From positions 1-64,000 of the forward strand of contig NZ_NIQC01000009.1 of NCBI RefSeq assembly GCF_002216005.1: 64,000 nucleotides of DNA. Direction: 5' to 3'. The translations under genes and the position numbers were made by a program. Position 1 is the first letter of the stretch. Each line of letters begins with the position of its first letter. The DNA comes from Natranaerobius trueperi (GTDB lineage Bacteria; Bacillota; Natranaerobiia; Natranaerobiales; Natranaerobiaceae). The notes beneath the pieces are model-generated. The model saw only the letters and a program-made list of their open reading frames with translations, was not told where the DNA came from and made no database searches. Positions 8,788 to 18,078 of this stretch are shown in pieces.

Positions 8788-11440
8788 TTAATCTTTCTCC
8801 TTTCTTAGCAAAAAAATCTAAAACATATTCAAGCTCTTCTTCAGAGGTAGATACAATTCCATCTAATCTTGCTTTTCTAACCTCTTCTAATGCTTTTTTA
8901 TATATAGGCCCGGGCTTAATTCCTAGATTTTTCAAGTCTTCACCGGTTATACTTATTCCGACACCTTTGAGATTTTCAAGAAAATAATAAACTTTTTCTT
9001 TTATACTCTTATTATCTTTTCTTGCAAGTACAAATAAAATAGTTTCTAAAGGATATCCATCTAATAACTCTACTAACTCGCTATTTTTTAAATCTTCTTC
9101 TAACTTTTTAGTTAAATAGTTCTCATGATTAATTGTTGTAAAAATCACTTCACGTATTTTTGTTGGTATCTTTAGTCGTTCAGATAAAGAACTTACTATT
9201 GGGGCTGGTTGATCATAGAACAAACAAGAGAAAATAAGAACCTCTTTACTCACAGACTTATTATATGACCTTTGTTCATACCACTGTAATATATCCTGAA
9301 TAATAGAGATAGTTTCGATTTTATTCTCATTCAATTTCAGATCAGGGAAAATATTCTCAAATATTCCTATCTCATCCATTTTCATTAAAGCATCCATGAA
9401 ATTTTCCTCATAAAAGACATTTCTAAACTCCTCATATAATTTTTCACCAGGTAACTTATCTAATACACCTGTAATCAAACTATTTTTCATAAATAATAAA
9501 GTCTGATCTTCAATAGTAAAGTTAAACCGTGCTTCGAAACGTATACCTCGAAAAATTCTAGTAGGGTCTTCTACAAAGCTAAGATTGTATAATACTCTAA
9601 TTATTCCTTCTTTTAAATCTTTCGCACCATCGAAGAAATCTAATAATTTACCGAAAGTTGAACCATTTAATTTAACTGCTAAAGTATTTATGGTGAAGTC
9701 TCTTCGATATAAATCTTGTTTTATAGTGCTTTGCTCAACTTCAGGTGAAGCAGCAGGAAACGCATAGTATTCAATTCTAGCAGTAGCAAAATCAACATGC
9801 TTTCCTGAAGGTAAAGTAAGTCTTGCTGTTTGATATTGTGGAAAGGTTTTTAGTTTGCCATTTAAGTAATTTTTTAGTGATTTTGCAAAACTAATCGCAT
9901 CATTTTCAACTACTAAATCTAAATCTAAATTATCTTTTCCCAGTAAGAGATCTCTTACAAATCCACCGACTCCATAAACTTTATATCCTTCTTTATCAGC
10001 TTTTTTACCAATTAAATATAATATTCCCATAACTTTATCTGGTAAACGTTTAGTCATTAACTCCGTTATATCAGTAGTGTTTTTTTCTAACTCTTCTAGA
10101 TAAAAGTTATTTTTTTCTGTTTCTTTATTTTCAATTCCATGTTGTATTTGTAACAAATCAGTTCTTGTAACTATTCCTACAAGATTGTCATTATTATCAA
10201 CCACAGGTAATCTACCAATATCGTTTGATACTATTAAATGTTGAATTTCTTTTAAGGTCGCATCAGGTGTTATAGTTATCGGCTTTTGTGACATATATCC
10301 TTTTACTGAAGAATGCCCAAATCCGTGATGTTTAGCTTTTTCAACATCTCTTCTGGAAATTATACCTAATAATTCTTCTTTATTAGCATTATCGTCTTGA
10401 TTACTATTTACTACAGGAAGTCCACTATGGCCATATTTATGCAATAACTTTTCTGCTTTGTTAATAGTTGTTGACGCAGAAATGATATTGACAGGGGAAG
10501 ACATAATTGTACGAGCACAAATATGCACCGGAAGTCGCAACTTCAATGATTCAATTAACTTTTCTTTAATTTCATGTATACTTACATCCTTTATGACAGC
10601 AGAAGCTGCTTGATCATGTCCTTTACCATCAAATGGTTTTAAGATCCTTGGTATACTAATTTCTTCTCTTTTGCTTCTTCCAATCAAAAATACTTTTTTC
10701 CCCATTTTCACGATTATAAAAAATAGGTCGGCATTTTCTATTTCCATAAGTTTATGCACTAAAATTGCAGCCCCATTGAGATACTCATCCTGTTTTGCAA
10801 CAGAAACCCCAATTTGATAGTCGTTAATCGAAATATGATTAGTATTATCTAAAAGTTCATCAAGTAAAAGACGTTGGTTATCAGTTAAGTTTAAAGTAAC
10901 ATAATCTCTTATTATCTCAAGCTGAGCACCTTGTTCTAATAAGAAAGAAACTGCCTTTACATCCCGAGTCGTTGTACTATTATATGTTAAATTTCCTGTA
11001 TCTTCATATATACCAAGTGCTAATACTGTTGCTTCTATCGATGTTATATCTAAACAATTTTCTTTTATCTTTTCTACTAATATTGTTGTTGTTGCTCCTA
11101 TTTCTTCACATAACTCATAAGTCGGTGTTCTAGTTATGTTTTTATGTAGATGATGATCATATAATACCAATTTGTTGACTTTACCGACTGCATCTTTTAG
11201 TTTGCCAATTCTATTTTCATCTCGTGTATCTACTATTATCAACTCTTCTATTTCATTAATATTAAATGTTATTTTTTCTATAAAGGGAAACATATCTTTA
11301 TACAGTGAATAAAAGGCTCGCACATTTTGATTTAACTTAGGCGGGACTACCATTTTACTATCTTTATTTAAAATATTATATCCGATCATTGCGGCCAATC
11401 CATCGAAATCTAAATTCTGATGAGAAGTTATTACCTTCAT
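8780..11440 (-). CDS. DHH-CBS-tRNA nucleotidyltransferase fusion
   Basis: An 886-residue multi-domain protein. Residues 1-300 are a DHH/DHHA1 phosphoesterase: SHQNLDFDGLAAM, DTRDENR, YDHHLH and the DTGNLTY stretch carry metal ligands. Residues about 310-430 hold two CBS domains, which usually bind adenine nucleotides. From about residue 475 comes a class II nucleotidyltransferase of the poly(A) polymerase/CCA-adding family with GGFVRDLLLG, the DLDLV catalytic Asp pair and RRDFTINTLA, then the tRNA-binding helices. The likely product is a CCA- or A-adding enzyme tethered to a nano-RNase-like domain. This fusion is known in Clostridia, but which 3'-end step it does cannot be read from sequence. 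Start: ATG with AAGGAGG about 12 bases upstream. Confidence 0.9.
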   Translation of the reverse strand: MKVITSHQNLDFDGLAAMIGYNILNKDSKMVVPPKLNQNVRAFYSLYKDMFPFIEKITFNINEIEELIIVDTRDENRIGKLKDAVGKVNKLVLYDHHLHKNITRTPTYELCEEIGATTTILVEKIKENCLDITSIEATVLALGIYEDTGNLTYNSTTTRDVKAVSFLLEQGAQLEIIRDYVTLNLTDNQRLLLDELLDNTNHISINDYQIGVSVAKQDEYLNGAAILVHKLMEIENADLFFIIVKMGKKVFLIGRSKREEISIPRILKPFDGKGHDQAASAVIKDVSIHEIKEKLIESLKLRLPVHICARTIMSSPVNIISASTTINKAEKLLHKYGHSGLPVVNSNQDDNANKEELLGIISRRDVEKAKHHGFGHSSVKGYMSQKPITITPDATLKEIQHLIVSNDIGRLPVVDNNDNLVGIVTRTDLLQIQHGIENKETEKNNFYLEELEKNTTDITELMTKRLPDKVMGILYLIGKKADKEGYKVYGVGGFVRDLLLGKDNLDLDLVVENDAISFAKSLKNYLNGKLKTFPQYQTARLTLPSGKHVDFATARIEYYAFPAASPEVEQSTIKQDLYRRDFTINTLAVKLNGSTFGKLLDFFDGAKDLKEGIIRVLYNLSFVEDPTRIFRGIRFEARFNFTIEDQTLLFMKNSLITGVLDKLPGEKLYEEFRNVFYEENFMDALMKMDEIGIFENIFPDLKLNENKIETISIIQDILQWYEQRSYNKSVSKEVLIFSCLFYDQPAPIVSSLSERLKIPTKIREVIFTTINHENYLTKKLEEDLKNSELVELLDGYPLETILFVLARKDNKSIKEKVYYFLENLKGVGISITGEDLKNLGIKPGPIYKKALEEVRKARLDGIVSTSEEELEYVLDFFAKKGERLNG

Positions 11441-11491
11441 AGGTGGGATCAGCCTCCTTTTTATACTTACTACATTATACCATAGTTATAA

Positions 11492-11526
11492 AATTTAAAA
11501 AAGCAACCTTAATTTAGGTTGCTTTT
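11492..11526 (-). terminator. Terminator embedded in a gene end
   Basis: AAAAGCAACCT (11499-11509) pairs with AGGTTGCTTTT (11516-11526). On the minus strand the stem starts in the last codons of the activase-like gene, includes its TAA stop at the loop edge, and ends in T-rich sequence. It separates that gene from the nucleotidyltransferase fusion. Confidence 0.8.
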
Positions 11527-12605
11527 GCAGTCATTTGATTTTTACGGTGTAGCATATCAGTAAAAGCTTCAATCCTTGTTTTTAAACCTGCTACGCCTTT
11601 ATGTTCATCCATTACAATAGTTAAAAAGGGAATATCTAAATCTTTACTAACTTTCGGCATTACACTTTGTGCTATTATTTCTGGAGTGCAAGTAAAAGGA
11701 AGAAGATGAACTATTCCATCATAGCCCTCTTGTGCTTTTAAAACTGCTTCACCAACAGTTTCTTGACCATGTCCCCCTACAAATCTACTAATATAGGGTT
11801 TTGCGGCTTCTTTTATTTCTTTATTTTTACTTAAACCCAAAGACCCACACACTACATTGTCGATTATCCAATCACTAAGGTAAATACCTCTACTTACTTG
11901 CGCTCCACTTTCTCCTAATAATTTTTCAATCTCCATATTAGCAGTTCTCTCTAATACCATATAGATTTCACCGACTAACGCAATTTTTATTGGCTCAAAA
12001 TTTTTATTTATTAATTGATCTAGTGTTTTTTCTGTTTTCTCTAACAATTCATCTAATTGACTGTTACTTTCTATGTTTAATACTTTATCTTGAAATTCTT
12101 TTTCAATGTTATCTATCTCTCTATAATAAGTGGTTCTTGGTCTTACATATTTGACTTTTTTATCTAATTCATCTAGTAATCTAATTTTTTTGTATGTTAA
12201 TTGTATCGAATTCAAAACTTTGTTCCACGATATATTATTTCGTATTAAGTTTAATTCTTTTAACATCTCTTTCAAGTTACCTCTAGGTGGTTCTATTACA
12301 ATCATTTTAAAATCATAACCTAAACTCTTTAATATCCTTTTTTGTACTTCAGCATAATAACCAAATCTACAAGGACCCACACCACCTAACATCACTATGG
12401 TATCAGCACCTTCTTCTAACGCTTCAATAAAATTTCCTACGTTTATCTTTAAAGGAAAGCAAGCAAACTCTGGTGAATGTTTTGAACCTATTTCGATAGT
12501 TTTTTGAGTAATAGGTGGTGGTAAAATTATATCTAATTCTAATGACCTAAAAAGTGATTTCATAGGTAAAAAAAGACTTCCCATATGGGGAAAAGTTACT
12601 TTCAT
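11514..12605 (-). CDS. Acyl-CoA dehydratase activase-related protein (DUF2229-like), second of a pair
   Basis: A 363-residue protein related to the component of the 2-hydroxyacyl-CoA dehydratase/activator systems annotated as CoA-substrate enzyme activase (DUF2229). Conserved Cys sites are visible in SPEFACFPLKINVGNFIEAL (residue ~50) and GGVGPCRFGYY (~78), with HLLPFTCTPEIIAQS near residue 300, as in Fe-S-binding dehydratase subunits. No full dehydratase partner is next to it, so a role in 2-hydroxyacid fermentation is not shown. Its ATG overlaps the stop of the upstream gene by four bases, which suggests coupled translation of the two. Confidence 0.75.
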   Translation of the reverse strand: MKVTFPHMGSLFLPMKSLFRSLELDIILPPPITQKTIEIGSKHSPEFACFPLKINVGNFIEALEEGADTIVMLGGVGPCRFGYYAEVQKRILKSLGYDFKMIVIEPPRGNLKEMLKELNLIRNNISWNKVLNSIQLTYKKIRLLDELDKKVKYVRPRTTYYREIDNIEKEFQDKVLNIESNSQLDELLEKTEKTLDQLINKNFEPIKIALVGEIYMVLERTANMEIEKLLGESGAQVSRGIYLSDWIIDNVVCGSLGLSKNKEIKEAAKPYISRFVGGHGQETVGEAVLKAQEGYDGIVHLLPFTCTPEIIAQSVMPKVSKDLDIPFLTIVMDEHKGVAGLKTRIEAFTDMLHRKNQMTAKAT

Positions 12606-13570
12606 ATTGCCTCTCTCCTCCTATTTAACATATCAATAAAAGCTTCAACCCTTGTATTTAAACCTGCTTTACCGGTATGTTCATCTAATGTTAATATCAA
12701 TAACGGAATATTGTTTTCAGAAAATTCACGTTCGCAAATCTCTATAATTAGTGAATCTGGTCCACACCCAAAAGCCACAGGTAATATCACACCATCTACT
12801 TCTCTTTTATCTATCTGTCTTAAACTAGCACCTAAAATTTCTTCTCCAAAAGACCAAAAGGTAGGTTTATATAATCTATTAAGACCATATTCTAGTTCTG
12901 AATCAGTATACATTTCTGCTGTAACAGGTTTTGCTTTTAGCTCTCTAAGTTTATTTAAAATACCCATATTAATAAATTCATCATTTACGTTATAGGTGTG
13001 ACCAAAGACGCCAATTTTCAAAATTTCTGTATTATCATTCAAATCTGTATTATTTTCTAGTAATTCAGTAGGTAAATATCCTTGCTTTAATTTTTTTATA
13101 TACAAATTTTGTTCTTTTTTTGCTTTTTGATGAGCTAATAAAGTAGTTATGTATGACCTAGTACCACACTCATTGCTAAGCTTCAACAATTGAGAAAAAA
13201 AGTGTCTTCTACTCTTTTGTGCATTAACCTCAATTTCTAATAATTTATTATTCGCCATATCAGACATATTGCTAATTATGTCTGATATAGCGAATAACTT
13301 TGGACAATAATATTTAGCTTTTTTGTTACTAATAACGTTAGGAATAAATACTTTATCTATACTAGAATCCTTTAGTAGCTGTAGTACATGACCAAAATAT
13401 ACTTTAACTGGTAAACAAACATCATCAACTGCAAAGTTAACACCTTGAGTTAAAGTATCCCTATTTGTTTTTTGGGACAGCACTACTTGATGTCCTAGGT
13501 TTTCAAAGAATGTTTTCCAGAATGGAAAGTCATTGTAATATAAAAGACCTCTAGGGATTCCAATTTTCAT
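12602..13570 (-). CDS. Acyl-CoA dehydratase activase-related protein (DUF2229-like), first of a pair
   Basis: A 322-residue paralogue-like partner of the following gene; both end in a similar stretch (HTGKAGLNTRVEAFIDMLNRR here, HKGVAGLKTRIEAFTDMLHRK there). The N terminus KIGIPRGLLYYNDFPFWKTF and the Cys sites VDDVCLPVKVYFGH and VAFGCGPDSLIIE are typical of DUF2229/dehydratase-like proteins and could hold an Fe-S cluster. The pair lies right after the spoVA genes, an arrangement I associate with Clostridia, but its substrate is unknown. Confidence 0.75.
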   Translation of the reverse strand: MKIGIPRGLLYYNDFPFWKTFFENLGHQVVLSQKTNRDTLTQGVNFAVDDVCLPVKVYFGHVLQLLKDSSIDKVFIPNVISNKKAKYYCPKLFAISDIISNMSDMANNKLLEIEVNAQKSRRHFFSQLLKLSNECGTRSYITTLLAHQKAKKEQNLYIKKLKQGYLPTELLENNTDLNDNTEILKIGVFGHTYNVNDEFINMGILNKLRELKAKPVTAEMYTDSELEYGLNRLYKPTFWSFGEEILGASLRQIDKREVDGVILPVAFGCGPDSLIIEICEREFSENNIPLLILTLDEHTGKAGLNTRVEAFIDMLNRRREAI

Positions 13571-13581
13571 ATTTATCTCCT

Positions 13582-15057
13582 CTACTTTCTCTTCCTGTAG
13601 TAATCTTTTGTTTTTAACGCATCCGGTCTACCAAAACTTCTCATTGGTACTGGTTTTCTAAATATAATGGATAATAAAGCATTCCAATTAAATGGAAATA
13701 ATGGCCAAAGATAAGGAACACCAAAGGATTTTGTTTTAGCTAATAGAACAATAAATCCTAATAACCCAATTACAAAGCCATAAATTGTAAATGTTCCTAT
13801 TAATATCAGAAATACCAAATGAGGTATTCGGTTTGCTAATTGTAATTCAAAACTAGGAGTAGTGAACATTCCAACTGCTGCAATACTTATATACAGTAAA
13901 ACTTCAGGTGTAAAGAGTTGTACTTCAACGGCTATCTCACCAATTAATAACGCGGCTACTAAACCCAAAGCAGTAGCTAAGGGCGATGGAGTGTGTACTG
14001 AAGCTAATCGTATTAAATCAATAAAGAAGTGAGCCATAATAAATTGAATAGCAAGCGGTACTGGTCCAACTTCATCTGGTCCGATAAAATCCAAGCCAGG
14101 AGGTAATAAGTCTGGTTCTAAAGAAAATAATAACCATAATGGTGCAAGAAATATACTTGTAAATATCCCAAAAAATCGCACCCATCTTAAATAGGTACCT
14201 GTAAAGGCATTTTGCCTATACTCTTCCGCATGTTGAACATGATGGAAAAGAGTTGCAGGTGCAATAATAGCTGATGGAGAAGTATCTACAAGTAAAACGA
14301 CATGCCCTTCTAATAAGTGAATGGCTGCAACGTCTGACCGTTCTGTATATCTCACCTGAGGATAGGGATTCAAAAACTCTTCTATAATGTATTCTTCTAC
14401 TGTCTTTTCTGCCATTGGGATACCATCTAAATCAATATTTTTTATTTTTTCCTCTATGTTTTCTAACAATTCAGGGTTTGTTACATCATCTATATACAAT
14501 AAGGCCATGTCAGTTTTAGTTCTTTCACCAACTCGATATGGCTTTACTCTTAAACGTTTATCTCTAATTCTTCTTCGTACAAGACCAATATTAAAAATTA
14601 TTGTTTCAACAAAACTATCACGCGATCCTCTTGTTACACGTTCAGTATCAGGTTCTTCTGGATCTCTAGCAGGGTACCATCTAGTATCTAATAATAAAGC
14701 TTCTTTAGACCCATCAACAAATAATACCATTTGTCCGGCTAATATTTCATCAATAATGTCATCTAATTGATAATTCTTTTCTATTTCTGTATATGGAATA
14801 GTTTTCTTTAATATTTTTTCAAAACTATTTGGTACAATTTCTTCATGAGATACATCAACTAAATTTTGCATAATTAATGTAATAACTTGGTCATCACCAA
14901 AAGTATCAATATAAGACAAAACAGCCTTTTTATTACCAATCTTAAATTCTCTAATGACTACATCAAAGCTAATATCAGCCCCTAGATGTTTTTCGATATA
15001 TTTGACATTATTAGAAATTTTTTCATCAACTTTTTTAGTTTGAACATCTTCTGACAA
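13582..15057 (-). CDS. spoVAF: GerA-family spore membrane protein, SpoVAF type
   Basis: A 491-residue protein with a large soluble N-terminal domain (residues 1-290) and a C-terminal part with about five membrane helices, as in GerAA/SpoVAF. The GerA signature RVTRGSRDSFVETIIFNIGLVRRRI and LLYIDDVTNPELLENIEEKI are visible, and the tail is basic. It follows spoVAE, which makes it SpoVAF rather than a nutrient receptor subunit. The start codon is TTG at 15057, backed by GGAGGG six bases upstream. Confidence 0.93.
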   Translation of the reverse strand: MSEDVQTKKVDEKISNNVKYIEKHLGADISFDVVIREFKIGNKKAVLSYIDTFGDDQVITLIMQNLVDVSHEEIVPNSFEKILKKTIPYTEIEKNYQLDDIIDEILAGQMVLFVDGSKEALLLDTRWYPARDPEEPDTERVTRGSRDSFVETIIFNIGLVRRRIRDKRLRVKPYRVGERTKTDMALLYIDDVTNPELLENIEEKIKNIDLDGIPMAEKTVEEYIIEEFLNPYPQVRYTERSDVAAIHLLEGHVVLLVDTSPSAIIAPATLFHHVQHAEEYRQNAFTGTYLRWVRFFGIFTSIFLAPLWLLFSLEPDLLPPGLDFIGPDEVGPVPLAIQFIMAHFFIDLIRLASVHTPSPLATALGLVAALLIGEIAVEVQLFTPEVLLYISIAAVGMFTTPSFELQLANRIPHLVFLILIGTFTIYGFVIGLLGFIVLLAKTKSFGVPYLWPLFPFNWNALLSIIFRKPVPMRSFGRPDALKTKDYYRKRK

Positions 15058-15068
15058 TTAACTCCCTC

Positions 15069-15440
15069 CTAACCTTTGGGATCAAAAATTAATGCCATAA
15101 TAAAAGCAAAAATAATTGCTGACGTAATGCCTGTACTCGTTAGTTCGAACATACCAGTTAAAACCCCTACAATACCAAACTGTGCTGCTTCTGCTATTGC
15201 TCCCTGAACCAAAGAGTTTCCAAAACTCGCAATGGGTATAGAAGCTCCAGCACCAGCAAATTCAATTAATGGTTCATAGACACCTATCCCTGATAATATA
15301 CCTCCTCCAACAACAAAACCTACTAACACCTGTGCTGGAGTGAAACGAGTCAAGTCAAAAAGTAATTGTCCTATTACACAAAATAGCCCTCCTACTATAA
15401 AAGCAGTTACATAACTACCCACTAGTATCACCGCCAACAT
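15069..15440 (-). CDS. spoVAE: Stage V sporulation protein AE (SpoVAEb)
   Basis: A 123-residue membrane protein of the SpoVAC/SpoVAEb family, part of the channel that moves dipicolinic acid with calcium into the forespore and out at germination. TAFIVGGLFCVIGQLLFD and GAGASIPIASFGNSLVQGA are the family marks. It overlaps the end of spoVAD by 26 bases. The ATG at 15440 lacks a clear ribosome site; a GTG at 15422 (residue 7) has GGCGGTG before it and may be the true start. Confidence 0.93.
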   Translation of the reverse strand: MLAVILVGSYVTAFIVGGLFCVIGQLLFDLTRFTPAQVLVGFVVGGGILSGIGVYEPLIEFAGAGASIPIASFGNSLVQGAIAEAAQFGIVGVLTGMFELTSTGITSAIIFAFIMALIFDPKG

Positions 15441-16467
15441 TTTGATTATTACTAGAAGAAATATTTTCTAAAACCACTGCATGACAAATAGTTGGAATTG
15501 TAACATTCTGCTGTACTATTTGCGGATTATGTAATGCTCCAGTAGCCATAATTAAGGCCCTTGATAACTTATTTTGCTCAAATAATTTTAAAACATACCC
15601 ATATGTGACTGTTGCAGAGCACGCACACCCACTTGCTCCACCATGAACATCTTGGTCACTACCATAAATTAACAAACCGCAATCATTATGGTACATAGCT
15701 ACTTCAATTCCATCATCTTCGCATAATTCTCTAAACATTGAACTACCTTGTATACCTAAATCGCCAGTAAAAATTGCATCATAGTCTGAAACTTGTTGGT
15801 TTGTATCTTCTAAATGATTTTTAAGTGTGTCATAAGCGGCAGGTGCCATTGCTGATCCCAAATCATAAGCATCTGATATACCCCAATCCAACACTTTACC
15901 AGTGGTAACATAGCTAATCTGTGGTCCTACATCCTCTTGAGATATAATTGCTGCCCCTGCACCTGAAACTGTCCACTGAGCATAAGGAGGTCTTTGACCA
16001 CCATATTCAGTAGGAAATCTAAACTGTCTTTCAGCACCTTTGTTATGACTAGACGTCGCAGCCATAACATTATTAGCATACCCTCCATCAATAGCCTTAG
16101 AAGCTAAAATTAGTCCTTCTGTCATTGTCGAACAAGCTCCAAACAGACCAAAGTAAGGGATACCAAGTTTTTTAGCTGCTAAGTTTGAAGATGCTGTTTG
16201 ATTTAATAAGTCACCAGAATAAAAAAAATCTATGTCTGATGTAGTTAGTTCTGCTTTTCCTAAAGCCTTTTTACATGCTTTATATAAATAAGTACTTTCA
16301 GCTTGTTCCCAACTTGGCATTCCTAATAAATCGTCTTGACTTACTTCATCAAAGTATTGCGAAAGTGGTCCCTGTCCTTCTTTCGGACCAACCACAACAC
16401 CTGTGGATTTTATAGAAGGTTTAGATAATAAGCGATTCGTTTGAGATCCTAGTTTTTTTCCACGCAT
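15415..16467 (-). CDS. spoVAD: Stage V sporulation protein AD
   Basis: A 350-residue thiolase-fold protein that in Bacillus binds dipicolinic acid and is needed for its uptake into spores. Diagnostic stretches include GLFGACSTMTEGLILASKAI around residue 110 and HGGASGCACSATVTYGYVL near residue 275. The SpoVAD length is about 340 residues, so it is complete. It lies between spoVAC and spoVAE as in other spore formers. Confidence 0.97.
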   Translation of the reverse strand: MRGKKLGSQTNRLLSKPSIKSTGVVVGPKEGQGPLSQYFDEVSQDDLLGMPSWEQAESTYLYKACKKALGKAELTTSDIDFFYSGDLLNQTASSNLAAKKLGIPYFGLFGACSTMTEGLILASKAIDGGYANNVMAATSSHNKGAERQFRFPTEYGGQRPPYAQWTVSGAGAAIISQEDVGPQISYVTTGKVLDWGISDAYDLGSAMAPAAYDTLKNHLEDTNQQVSDYDAIFTGDLGIQGSSMFRELCEDDGIEVAMYHNDCGLLIYGSDQDVHGGASGCACSATVTYGYVLKLFEQNKLSRALIMATGALHNPQIVQQNVTIPTICHAVVLENISSSNNQNVGGDTSG

Positions 16468-16508
16468 AATTTAAGTCGAGCTCCTTTCATAGCAATATAA
16501 GAAGCTTA

Positions 16509-16946
16509 CTAAATGATTGCTGATATCAACCCAATAAAAAAAGCAGTAACAACACCATAAACAATTACAGATCCAGCTAAAACAAACATTTTTGACGCTA
16601 CACCGTGAACAAAACCTTCACGCTTAAATTCAAGAGCAGACGAAGTAACAGAATTAGCAAAACCTGTAATTGGAATGGCCGTTCCAGCTCCCGCAAATTT
16701 AGCTATTTTATCAAAAACACCTAATCCTGTTAATAAAGCTGCTATAAAAATCATAGTTGCAACTGTAGGATCTTGAGCATCTTCAGGGCTAAAACCAAAG
16801 TATATATAGAGATTTTGGACTGCCTGACCAATCAAGCAAACAAAACCTCCAACAAAAAAAGCGGTTAAAACATTTTTAACAAGAGGCGGTTTAGGGTGTT
16901 TTTCTTTAGCAATCTGACTATAATTATTTTTAATTTTATCTTCCAT
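16509..16946 (-). CDS. spoVAC: Stage V sporulation protein AC
   Basis: A membrane protein of about 145 residues, similar in fold to SpoVAE; in Bacillus SpoVAC acts as a mechanosensitive channel for dipicolinic acid. LTAFFVGGFVCLIGQAVQNL and GAGTAIPITGFANSVTSSAL are clear family motifs. The ATG at 16946 has AAGGGGG upstream and is preferred over a GTG at 16958. spoVAA and spoVAB are not found before it; the dodecin gene and its terminator occupy that place. Confidence 0.96.
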   Translation of the reverse strand: MEDKIKNNYSQIAKEKHPKPPLVKNVLTAFFVGGFVCLIGQAVQNLYIYFGFSPEDAQDPTVATMIFIAALLTGLGVFDKIAKFAGAGTAIPITGFANSVTSSALEFKREGFVHGVASKMFVLAGSVIVYGVVTAFFIGLISAII

Positions 16947-16996
16947 AATTTTTTTCACCCCCTTACTAGATTTCCCTTAACAAATAGATTTATACA

Positions 16997-17020
16997 TAAA
17001 AAAGCACCCTAAACGGGTGC
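16997..17020 (-). terminator. Terminator between dodecin and spoVAC
   Basis: GCACCC (17004-17009) pairs with GGGTGC (17015-17020) around a 5-base loop and is followed on the minus strand by seven T residues. It should end the spoIIA-sigF-dodecin transcript and implies a separate promoter for spoVA. Confidence 0.88.
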
Positions 17021-17027
17021 AATAGGC

Positions 17028-17231
17028 TTATCTTGTAACTTCAAAAGCAACTTTTACATTCGCCTTATATTCTGTTAATTCCCCATCACGTACACCTGCA
17101 GTCATATTATAAACTTCTACACCTGAAATATTATCTATTGATTTACACGCATCATGTACGGCATTTTTCACTGCATCTTCCCAACTATGCCGTGATTCAC
17201 CAACTAACTCTACTACCTTTACTGTCTCCAT
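17028..17231 (-). CDS. Dodecin family flavin-binding protein
   Basis: A 67-residue protein that matches dodecin in length and sequence: VKVVELVGESRHSWEDAVKNA at the N terminus and KANVKVAFEV at the C terminus. Dodecins form hollow 12-mers that bind flavin or CoA and are thought to buffer or store flavin. The start ATG at 17231 is fixed by AAGGAGG seven bases upstream, although the frame is open to 17294 near the end of sigF. It lies between sigF and spoVAC, so it may be co-transcribed with sigF. Confidence 0.9.
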   Translation of the reverse strand: METVKVVELVGESRHSWEDAVKNAVHDACKSIDNISGVEVYNMTAGVRDGELTEYKANVKVAFEVTR

Positions 17232-17295
17232 TTTATAGCCTCCTTGGATAGAAAATTCAATATTAGTTTGTGAACGTAATCTGATTTTATTCATA

Positions 17296-18075
17296 TTAAC
17301 CTGGATCTTTTAAATACTCTTTTAGATAATTTAAGATTCTCTTTTCCATTCTAGATACCTGTACTTGTGTTAATCCAAGAATCCTTCCAGTTTCACCCTG
17401 ACTCTTTTCCATATAGTATCTTAGCACTATTAATTGACGTTCTTGCTTATCAAGCTTTTTTAAAGTTTCTTGTACTGTTAATTTATTAAAAATTATATTA
17501 TCAAAATGCGTATCTGGTAGGGTATCTAATAACAATTTTTGATCTCCTTGATTCTCATCCTTTGAGTCATTAATAGGCTTATCTAAAGAAACAGGAGATT
17601 GGTTAGCTTCTTCTGCTGCTACTAATTCTTCACGAGTAACTTCTAATTCTTTAGCAACCTCTCCAACAGTCGGCTCACGTCGTAATTTTAAGGTCAACCA
17701 TCTACGTACTTCCTTAGCTTTTTTAAATAAATCAGTTAAATTTCTACTTATTTTTATAGGATGATCATCACGTAAAAAGGTTTTTATCTCACCGATTATA
17801 AGAGGTACAGCATAAGTTGAAAACTTTACATTCCTTTTAGTATCAAATCTATCTACAGCCTTAACTAATCCTATCAGACCAATTTGAATCAAATCTTCTT
17901 TATCCACGCCCGAACCGGAAAACCTCATTATTACTGATTTAACTAATTTGATATTTTGTTCAATAACTTTTTTTCTAGCTTCACGATCCCCATCATTTTG
18001 CCACTTTTTTATAAGTTTTAGAATCTCTTTTTGATCTAAAGTTTCATGAGATTTATTTAATACACTAGTAGTCAT
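17296..18075 (-). CDS. sigF: Forespore RNA polymerase sigma factor F
   Basis: A 259-residue sigma-70 family factor that directs the first forespore-specific transcription. Region 2 shows DKEDLIQIGLIGLVKAVDRF and FSTYAVPLIIGEIKTFLRDD; region 4 ends with the helix-turn-helix QGETGRILGLTQVQVSRMEK. It is held inactive by SpoIIAB. Its start is three bases from the spoIIAB stop, in the standard spoIIAA-spoIIAB-sigF operon. Confidence 0.98.
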   Translation of the reverse strand: MTTSVLNKSHETLDQKEILKLIKKWQNDGDREARKKVIEQNIKLVKSVIMRFSGSGVDKEDLIQIGLIGLVKAVDRFDTKRNVKFSTYAVPLIIGEIKTFLRDDHPIKISRNLTDLFKKAKEVRRWLTLKLRREPTVGEVAKELEVTREELVAAEEANQSPVSLDKPINDSKDENQGDQKLLLDTLPDTHFDNIIFNKLTVQETLKKLDKQERQLIVLRYYMEKSQGETGRILGLTQVQVSRMEKRILNYLKEYLKDPG

Positions 18076-18078
18076 ACA

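Noticed and set aside
12585-12995. Plus-strand open frame of 136 codons opposite an activase-like gene
   Set aside because: The minus-strand frame is complete and recognisable; this one is its shadow.
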